A stretch of DNA of 64,000 bases, taken from NCBI GenBank assembly GCA_029204225.1, contig CM055095.1:35055078-35119077 (forward strand), written 5' to 3'. The stretch is from Diphasiastrum complanatum (Eukaryota; Streptophyta; Lycopodiopsida; Lycopodiales; Lycopodiaceae). The position numbers were made by a program, and so were the translations under genes. Of the stretch, positions 56,973 to 64,000 are shown piece by piece; position 1 is the first letter of the stretch, and every line of letters starts with the position of its first letter. Under the pieces are notes generated by a model. That model was not told the DNA's origin, made no database searches, and was given only the letters and a program-made list of their open reading frames with translations.

Positions 56973-57720
56973 ATGGAACCAGCCACACCTCCCAGAGCTC
57001 TTCCTCCTAATCCTTCTACTCCTCCTTAGTTTGTGCTTCTAAGTCTCACCTCCAACTATACCTTGCTCTAATCTGCCGGAAGATATTCATTATCATGTAG
57101 GCACTTGTATGCACTATTTGTAGAAAGTGCAAGGGGAAAATGCAACGCTCAAATTGGAGGTTCAAAAATTGCGGGATGAGATCAACCAGCTACAAACACT
57201 ATTACCATCATCTACTACAAATCTTGCAGAAACTTCTAACAAGATTTCCAGCCTTGAGAAGCAAGTGGAAGAGACGAAATCATGGGCAGCATTGTTCAAG
57301 AAAGATAATGGTATGATAGATTTGCCTACGAATATTTCAATTGACTCACGATTAGAAAGCATGTTTTCGGAGCAAGAAAAAAGAGCCAAAAGAGCTCTTA
57401 ATGTTAGAGTAAGAGGCATTCCAAATGCTGGAAAACCTCTAGAGGAGGCCAAGAATTTACTTGCCAATAAACTCTCACACTCAATTGAGGGGTTTGAAAC
57501 TGCTTGAAGAGGCAAATACGACGAGAATGTTTTATTTATTAATTTCCGGTCTCTTGTACATCATCGTAATGCTGCCTTGAAACTTCGAGCCAAGCTGAAA
57601 GGGACCTTTATTTTTATGGATGATGATTTAACTCATACACAATGGCTAGAAAGGAAAAAAATCATACAAGAAGCTAAGGAGAAAGGGCAACGGGTGGTGT
57701 TTATTGACGGCAAGCCATGA
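56973..57720 (+). pseudogene. LINE C ORF1, L1-like RNA-binding protein, interrupted
   Basis: A Pro-rich start (MEPATPPRALPPNP, then TAG) is followed by a coiled coil (57127 on: LKLEVQKLRDEINQLQ and SSLEKQVEETKSW). Next come the first strand of an RRM (RALNVRVRGIP) with the helix LEEAKNLLANKLSH, a TGA at 57505, and a C-terminal domain VLFINFRSLVHH, KLRAKLKGTFIFMDDDLT, EAKEKGQRVVFIDGKP, stop TGA at 57718. The order coiled coil-RRM-CTD is that of the ORF1 proteins of vertebrate L1/Tx1 elements, which form trimers and bind the element RNA. The match is judged by eye. Confidence 0.7.
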
Positions 57721-57783
57721 TACTATGAAGGCTCACTATAGGGAATCGGGGCTCCCGGGCATGGGAGCAGCCCAAGATCCCCT

Positions 57784-58400
57784 ATGACGCTTCGTAATGG
57801 ATTTTGGAATTGTAATGGCTTCCTCTTCCTCTTCTGCAGGTGACCTGCAGTCCTATCTTGCTCGTATAGATATTTTAATTCTAGCAGAGACTCATGAGTC
57901 TCAATTTCATCCTCTTCCTATGGTGACAGATTTCTCTTGGCACTCGGTATTTAGACCATTCCTACGGGGGAAGACCTCCAGAGGCTCAGGTGGGGTGGCA
58001 TGCTTATACAGACACCGATATAGTCATACTCTTAAGATGGTTAAGAAAGATCCGTACGCACGTTTTATATGGTTACAGTTAGTTGGGCATTCCTTAGGTT
58101 TGTCTAGAGATATCTTCATGGCAGTATGTTATATTGCTCCTCAGACTTCGACATTTGCAGAATATGGTGGGGACCCTTTTCAGGTTTTGTCAGAGGATAT
58201 TCTCTCCCCAGGGATATGTACTTTTGGCAGGTGACTTTAACGCACGCACGGCCACCAGACAGACGGAATTTCATGCAGTGCCGGATTACCTCCAGCTTCA
58301 TGTTTTGGATACAGGTCTTGAGCGGACTTCTCATGATGAGGCTACCCCTTCTACTACATCTGGTGAGTAGTTACTTAGGATTACCGAGGCCCATTCCTTG
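57784..58400 (+). pseudogene. LINE C ORF2, endonuclease domain, frameshifted
   Basis: The ATG at 57784 lies at the foot of the intercistronic stem and gives MTLRNGFWNCNGF. After a frame break follow LARIDILILAETHES (catalytic Glu), RGSGGVACLYRHRYSH, MAVCYIAPQTSTFAEYGG, and in another frame LLAGDFNARTATRQTEF (Asp-Asn motif). The domain is an APE-type endonuclease that would nick DNA to prime reverse transcription. Confidence 0.82.
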
Positions 58401-58939
58401 GTTCTTCTGAACAGTTTATCGCAGTGGCCAGATTCAGCAGCCACCCTTGCTGATTCACTCGCTGCTCTTAATCTCTATTGGCCAAATCTCTCCCCTTCCA
58501 ACCATTCGACCCAAGACCACTAAGCCTCATTTTTCTTTTCGTACACATCTCATCCCACGATACATATTCACGCTCAACACTCTTCTGCAAGATTTTCCCT
58601 TCTCCTCTCCTATTGAGCAATAGGCTAGCTTCTTGTCGCTCTCCCTTATACAAGCCGCCACCCAGGCCTTTCCCCCTAAGACATATTCCACTCACCGAAA
58701 GACCTATAACCGATGGTATGACAATAATTGCCACACCTTACATAAGCAAGTGGTATTCGCAATGCATCACTCTCCTAATCTTTTGGTGCAAGTACAGAAG
58801 CAGTATCGTCATGTAGGAAATAAAAAGAAAAGAGAATCTCTAACAAGAGATGGTCAGAAACGTATAGTCTTCCTCTCTTTTTTGGAAACTCTTTTCTAAG
58901 AAATCTTCCTTACTTTCACCCATTGATATCGACTCTTGG

Positions 58940-60085
58940 GTGGAATATGCTACTCGCTTATACACCACAGATGCCCCCCCTATCCCTATCACTCGACCTG
59001 CTACATTCTGTCTTTTTACCTCTGACCAAATTGAATCCGCGATTAGTAAAGCCCAACCCCATAAAGCGAAAGACGTTGACTCACTTAACTCGGACGTCCT
59101 CAAACCTGTCTCCCAACTTCTCTCTCCTTACATTTCCCACACTTTTAACATGGCTGTTACCTCTGGCTTTCCCACCAACTGGTGCATGAATCTCCTCCAT
59201 CCCATTCTCAAGCTTGGTGACCCAATGAACGTCGATAACTACCGCACTCTCATGATCAGTCACACGATGGCGAAGCTTTATGGCTCAGTTCTGCAGTCTA
59301 TGGTTGGATCCCAAGCGGAGTCAGATGAGTTATTTGCTCTTGGACAGGCTGGTTTCAGACTCGGATATTCTACTATTGATCATGCATTTGTCCTACGCTG
59401 CATCATAGATGAGGCTCGACATCGGAGACGGAGAGTATACTACTGCTTTGTGGATTTCCGCAAGGCCTTTGAATCAGTTCCACGGCCCCTGCTACTTCAG
59501 CGCCTATCCTCACTTGGTTTCTCACAGGATATCATTATGGCTATCATCACCTTATATGAGAGGGTATTAGCATGCTTCAGAGATGGCAGCAAGTCGTCTT
59601 TTATCCAGAGCACAGTTGGGGTCAAGCAGGGATGTCCACTCTCTCCCACTCTTTTTGCATTGTACATTGATGATCTAGAGCAGATCATCAAGGAGGAGGG
59701 TGGTGATGGATGTCCACTTGCTGATGTTATTATTCCTATCCTACTATACGCGGACGATGTGGCAGTGCTATCCTCTACAGCCTCTGGATTACAGCAACAT
59801 CTTGATGCTCTCTATGGTTTTTGCTTAGTGTGGGGCTTGACGGTGAATATTGCTAACCGGCGGCATATGAGAGATGACACATTTTATTATGATGGTGGAC
59901 AGCAACTGGAGATTGTTACCTCATACACCTATCTAGGTGTACTATTCACCGGTCCCTTACTCACTTTTCGCTCTACTGCTCTATCTCGCCTGCGTAAGGG
60001 GCATGCTGCCTTGGTACATATGGAGAGATGTGTACTACTTACCATATTCATGATCCTGCTTCTAGAGACCACCTTTTCTCTATAG
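58940..60085 (+). CDS. LINE C reverse transcriptase domain, open frame
   Basis: 381 open codons. Motifs: HKAKDVDSLNSDVLKP (fingers), FRLGYSTIDHAFVLR, CFVDFRKAFESVPRPLL (motif A Asp), GVKQGCPLSPTLFALYIDDLE (motif B), YADD at 59747-59758 (motif C), LTVNIANRRHM (normally N..KT), and YTYLGVLFTGP. It would copy the element RNA at the target nick. The open frame ends by a frame break near 60080; the real ORF2 continues in another frame, so this is the core of a broken protein. Copy B has lost exactly this region. Confidence 0.88.
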   Translation: MEYATRLYTTDAPPIPITRPATFCLFTSDQIESAISKAQPHKAKDVDSLNSDVLKPVSQLLSPYISHTFNMAVTSGFPTNWCMNLLHPILKLGDPMNVDNYRTLMISHTMAKLYGSVLQSMVGSQAESDELFALGQAGFRLGYSTIDHAFVLRCIIDEARHRRRRVYYCFVDFRKAFESVPRPLLLQRLSSLGFSQDIIMAIITLYERVLACFRDGSKSSFIQSTVGVKQGCPLSPTLFALYIDDLEQIIKEEGGDGCPLADVIIPILLYADDVAVLSSTASGLQQHLDALYGFCLVWGLTVNIANRRHMRDDTFYYDGGQQLEIVTSYTYLGVLFTGPLLTFRSTALSRLRKGHAALVHMERCVLLTIFMILLLETTFSL

Positions 60086-60101
60086 CGGTCTCACCAGTGC
60101 T

Positions 60102-61192
60102 ATGGACTCAGCGGAGGTTTGGTGCCTAGGGATATCTCAGGGTACTTGGAGAGACATCACTCGCCTGCAGACCACCATGTTAGGGAGGATGATTCGTGCG
60201 AAGCCATTAGTTCATCATGAGATTCTTTTGGCAGAGTTCACCTCACTTCCCATGGTGGTAGAGGCTTTGTTTCAAATTGTTACCTTTCTACATCGACTTG
60301 AGACCGTGGATACTCATAGATACATGATGGCAGCACTTACTTCTTCTTAGGCTATAGCTGGACAGCAGGCTAGATCTTCTTGGTACGGTGATGTGGTGGC
60401 TTTCTTTCAGTCATGGGGCTTCTCGATGCTGGATCTCCCATAGGGAACTCATGCATTTATCAAACAGCAGCTGTATCGTGAATATTGTCACATAGTATGG
60501 CATCGTCCTGATCATGACAGGGTCCAGCTTACCTTTTATGGCGCACATATCTTACGCCGAGACAGTTTGGGACTTCCTATTAGACCTTTATATCTATCTC
60601 TTCCTCTTTCTTTTGGGCTTCGATACAGGTTGGGACAGTTACGAGTCTCTTCGCATCAGCTTGCTATCGAGACAGGCAAATATTCAGGCATTTCGAGAGA
60701 GCATCGGATATGTCAAGTATGCACATTGGGTGTAGTGGAGGATGAGTTCCATTTTATCTTCACATGCCCTACATACTATGAGATACGTGGTCGATATCAT
60801 TGTTTGTATCAGGACACCCCCATTACCCTCAGTACCTTTTTGGAGTATCAGGATCCCAGATGTGTCGGCCTTTACTACGAGAGATGCTTACGTTGAGAGC
60901 CTCTTTGATATCTTCGGAGGGTACTACTGATTCTGGCCAGCATCTTATCACTAGCTTCTTTCAGAAGCGTGAGCGCGATGACCTATCAGATGATGAGGCA
61001 GTCATACCGGTGAGGGCGAAGGCCCAGTGCGCTCAGCCACCACCTCCTGCCAGATCTACACGAGCCTCCATAGCTACCAGAGCTCCTCGACACCCGCCAC
61101 AAATCATAGCTTCTATGGGTATCAGACGTTTTTCCGAGATTGATATTTTATTCTTCCTTTTACTGTCCTCAGCAGAGCAGGCGGTTAAGCTC
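60102..61192 (+). pseudogene. LINE C ORF2, C-terminal region with zinc finger
   Basis: The pieces lie in three frames: LQTTMLGRMIRAKPLVHHEILLAEF (60150), LGLRYRLGQLRVSSHQLAIETG (60615), CQVCTLGVVEDEFHFIFTCPTYYEIRGRYH (60710-60800; C-x2-C...H...C) and a charged tail (LITSFFQKRERDDLSDDEAVIP) to 61192. Copies A and B have the same order. Confidence 0.8.
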
Positions 61193-61230
61193 TAGCACCT
61201 GTACCCTCTTCAGAGCTGGAGGTTAAGCTG

Positions 61231-61756
61231 TTGTATGCTTTTTATCATTCTATGTTCGATGTGTCTTCTGACTAGATACAAAATGTGTCACAAAAAGACA
61301 TCGAAATGGATCATAAAGGGGCGCCCATTTGTGTCGAAAAGACACACGAAGAAGATGAAGGGGCACCCTTCCTCCACACACCAAATCTTTAAAATGCAGC
61401 CCAAAATTGCGTCGAATCGACACACAAATTACATGTAGGAACTCGCCCTCCTACAAGTCATGAAGCTGCCAAATTTCAGCCTGCCATTGCATCAATAAGA
61501 CACAAAAACCAGCAAGCAAAGAATCAGGTTAGCCTTCAACAGAGCCTTTCTGGAACCTATCTTTCTTGCACCAAAGTGTGCTCATCGTACACACATAATA
61601 GGGCAGCAATGAGCTCCCTCAAAGTAAGGGGGGCGCCCTCCTTCCTGCAAAAAAAAGCTATTAGAATACGAACAGATCTTCACTTGCAAAAATCAGCCAC
61701 TTGCTGATTTTCTGTTGCTGAAAGAGAAGATGATAGCTTCTTGTAGGGCGTCCTCC
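61231..61756. other. spacer between LINE C and a Copia LTR
   Basis: No gene. The words GTGTCxxxAAGACACA recur four times (61258-61505: TGTCACAAAAAGACAT, TGTCGAAAAGACACA, GCGTCGAATCGACACA, GCATCAATAAGACACA), a weak repeat of small palindromes. Confidence 0.45.
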
Positions 61757-61776
61757 TGTAAGAAAACAAAGCATTC

Positions 61777-61840
<64 letters not shown>

Positions 61841-62182
61841 TGGTCAGCCTCTTGTAAACACTCATGGACCTCCAAGAGAATAGTTATGATGCTTACAATT
61901 GTAAAATACAAAGGAAATACACACATATATATACCCTTCCAAATGACTATCTAACTTCTTGTAGATGACTATCTAACTTCTCCTACAAGTTACTTTTAAA
62001 ATAAATAAGGTAACCCCATAAGTCTAAAAGCAAGAGCTACTACCACCCCAAAATTGGGTCCAACTTAGCAAAGTCTAAGCTATAAAGGCCTAACTATATT
62101 TTTACCCATGGTTACACATGTCTCGACCTTTTGGATCAAAGTAACCTGTGGTTTTCTAAGCAATTCCATTTACATTCCAACA
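61757..62182 (-). repeat. Copia-type LTR, related to 53667-54127
   Basis: On the minus strand it starts TGTTGGAATG at 62182 and probably ends ..TTCTTACA at 61757 (426 bp). It shares long blocks with the LTR at 53667-54127. The last quarter contains the 56-bp (GA)n tract. No 5-bp target-site duplication is evident, and the right side is joined directly to Gypsy pol sequence. Confidence 0.65.
61781..61836. repeat. (GA)n microsatellite inside the LTR
   Basis: 56 bp of GA. The related LTR at 53667-54127 has only AAAGAGAGAGATGG at this place. Confidence 0.96.
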
Positions 62183-64000
62183 AGGTCAAGCATATGGCTC
62201 ACCATAGAACTGTGTTGTCTACTTTGAGGGAGAACACTTTGTTTGCCAATAGTAAAAAAAGCAAATTATTTAAAAAGGAAATTGAGTATCTTGGTCATAT
62301 AGTGTCTACTGAAGGAGTGAGGCCAAATCCTAAGAAGGTGGTTGTGATCATTGCATGGCCTATGCCAGCTGATTTGACAACACTCCGTTCTCTTAGATTG
62401 GCAGTATTCTATAGAAAATATGTTAAAGGATACTCCTATATTGTAGCACCTTTGACTGATCTGACTAAAAAAAATAGATTTGGTGAGTGGACTGAATTGC
62501 AACAAGCAAGCTTTGATCAGCTGAAGCAAGCTATTGTTGAGTGCGTCACTCTAAAGACTGTAGACCCTCAAAAGCCCTATGTTATAGATACGGATGCGAG
62601 TGACATTGTTGTGGAAGTTGCAAGAGGGTAGGCCTGTGGCCTTTGAGAGCAAGAAGCATAACCCTGCACAGAAAAATTATCCAACTCATGAAAAGGAGTT
62701 ATATGCCATAGTTCATGTATTAAAGGCATGAAGGCATTATCTGTATGGATCGGAATTCGAGGTAGTCACTGATCATGATACCTTGAGATACTTTTGTAAG
62801 CAGCCACACCTTAGAGGCCGCAAGCCAGATGGGGTGAGCTCATGTAGGAATTCCTAATGGAGATTCGGTACAAGAAAGGTGCCGAGAATCGTGTAGCAGA
62901 TGCACTATCTCATGTAGTGTATCAGATGTCATTTGTAGTCATTGAAAATCACTTACTGTTTGAGATAAAAAAGACTCAGCAGGAAGATCCTCACCGTAAG
63001 AAGTGGAACAGGAAGTGAGTCATGGCCATGAAGAGTCTCAAGAGGAGAGCTCTTCTACCTTGGCTCACACTTATCTTAAGTATTCCATAGAAGATGGAAT
63101 AGTGATGAGAAATGCGAGGCTCTTATTCCAGCTTGTGAGGTGCTACGAAAGAGGATCTTGCATCTCTGTCATGATAGACCTAGTGCTGGTCATCTTGGTG
63201 TGGATAGGACCTATGAGTTGATACGACGACGTAACTTTTGGTGGTTTGGACTTAAGAGAGGAGTAAACCATTATGTGACATATTGTTTTAAGTGTCAAGT
63301 TAAAAAGGCTGAAAGGATTAAAGTGCCTGGATTATTACGCCCGTTACCTATACTAGAAGGGAAATGGGAGAGTATTTCCATGGACTTTACTACATATTTA
63401 CCACATACGCAGTAGCAACATAATGCTATCCTAGTTGTGGTTGACAGACTCACTAAAATGGCTCATTTTATCCCAACTAATAATGAGATTGATGCACCTG
63501 GTACGGCTGATTTGTTTATATAGCATGTATTCAGACTTCATGGATTACCTAGATCCATTGTGTCTGATAGGGATTCTCGTTTTACTGGCAATTTTGGGAC
63601 TGCAATATTTGAGAAGTTAGAGGTGTAGTTGGGAATGAGTAGTTCTGATCATCTTGAAACAGATGGGCAAACTGAGAGAGCTTACCAAACCTTGGAAGAC
63701 ATGCTTAGGGCATACGTGAGTGAAAGGCAAACGCAATGGGAACGTTACCTACCATTGTTGGAGTTTGTCTATAATGATAAAAAGAATACATCTACGAAGA
63801 TGAGTCCTTTCGAGCTAAATTATGGTTTGACTATAGGTATGCCTCATAAAACACCTAGAGCTATGGAATTTCTAACTCACATGCAACAGATGGAGTTAGC
63901 AAAGGGAAATGTAAAAGCAGAGATGGATCGAACAAAGACATATGCCGATCTGGATCGTACGCCAAGAGAGTTCGAGGAAGGAGACATGGTCTTTCTCAGG
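62183..64000 (+). mobile_element. Ty3/Gypsy pol fragment (RT end, RNase H, integrase), runs off the window
   Basis: The + strand reads LSTLRENTLFANSKK..EIEYLGHIVSTEGVRPNP (end of RT, 62200-62340), TDLTKKNRFGEWTELQQ, YVIDTDASD (RNase H), YPTHEKELYAIVHVLK, the zinc-binding HxxxxxAGHLGVDRTYELIRRRNFWW..CFKCQVKK (63160-63310), then integrase GKWESISMDF, VVVDRLTKMAHFIPT, IVSDRDSRFTGNF, DGQTERAYQTLEDMLRAYV and LEFVYNDKKNTSTKMSPFELNYG to the window edge (EGDMVFLR). Frameshifts and TAG codons occur near 62630, 63415 and 63525. The left end is cut at the LTR. Confidence 0.88.

Larger units (their letters stand above)
56973..61230 (+). mobile_element. LINE copy C, most complete copy
   Basis: ORF1 (from about 56973, broken), an intercistronic stem-loop (57739-57784), ORF2 with APE endonuclease, reverse transcriptase and C-terminal zinc finger, and a 3' UTR with the paired GGTTAAGCT motif (61177-61191, 61215-61229). 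The RT is one open frame of 381 codons with the expected motifs, but the endonuclease and the C-terminal part need several frame changes, so the copy is inactive. The RT motifs (VDFRKAFESVPR, GVKQGCPLSPTLFALYIDDL, LLYADDVAVLS) differ from common plant L1 forms; the clade is left open. Confidence 0.9.

Overview
The window is nuclear DNA of a land plant. Two multi-exon host genes with plant homologues and clean plant-type splice sites lie in a dense bed of LTR retrotransposons, LINEs, a hAT transposon remnant and long (CT)n microsatellites. The large TE-filled introns and an unusual LINE type would suit a large fern or lycophyte genome, but that placement is an inference and the species cannot be fixed from the sequence.

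Layout. 1-4345: two + strand copies of a LINE family (A, 3' end only; B, with its reverse-transcriptase core deleted). 4480-6290: a broken hAT transposase (minus). 6542-15156 plus a leader near 16.5-16.7 kb: a NIPA-type magnesium transporter gene on the minus strand. Seven coding exons are placed; intron 1 is 5.6 kb and carries an antisense Copia fragment and a (CT)n tract; one intron uses a GC donor. The last exon is not visible. 18339-24828: a decayed chromodomain Gypsy element (minus) inserted into an older repeat. 27.0-32.1 kb: a hairpin-rich repeat family, with a fifth LINE piece (D) and a long (CT)n between its copies. 32800-38957: a complete, probably young Ty1/Copia element (minus) with 682-bp LTRs, a CTAAG target-site duplication and one open 1234-codon gag-pol frame. 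39.2-44.2 kb: LTRs and fragments of other Copia and Gypsy elements. 47052-49512: the C-terminal seven exons of an ERD6-like sugar transporter (minus). 53.5-56.5 kb: two Copia fragments in opposite orientation. 56973-61230: the most complete LINE copy (C), with a broken ORF1, an endonuclease and a full reverse transcriptase frame. 61757-64000: a Copia-type LTR joined to a + strand Gypsy pol fragment that runs off the window.

The two host genes are independent membrane transporters; nothing suggests an operon or a pathway cluster. Everything else is mobile DNA at different stages of decay. The observations most worth a second look are: a chain of RNA- or DNA-foldable hairpins whose arms change in a compensatory way (27.2-27.6 and 30.1-31.8 kb); a LINE family whose ORF1 looks like the coiled coil-RRM-CTD type known mainly from animal L1 elements, with a conserved stem-loop between ORF1 and ORF2 and a conserved paired motif at the 3' end; and the almost identical LTRs of the intact Copia element.
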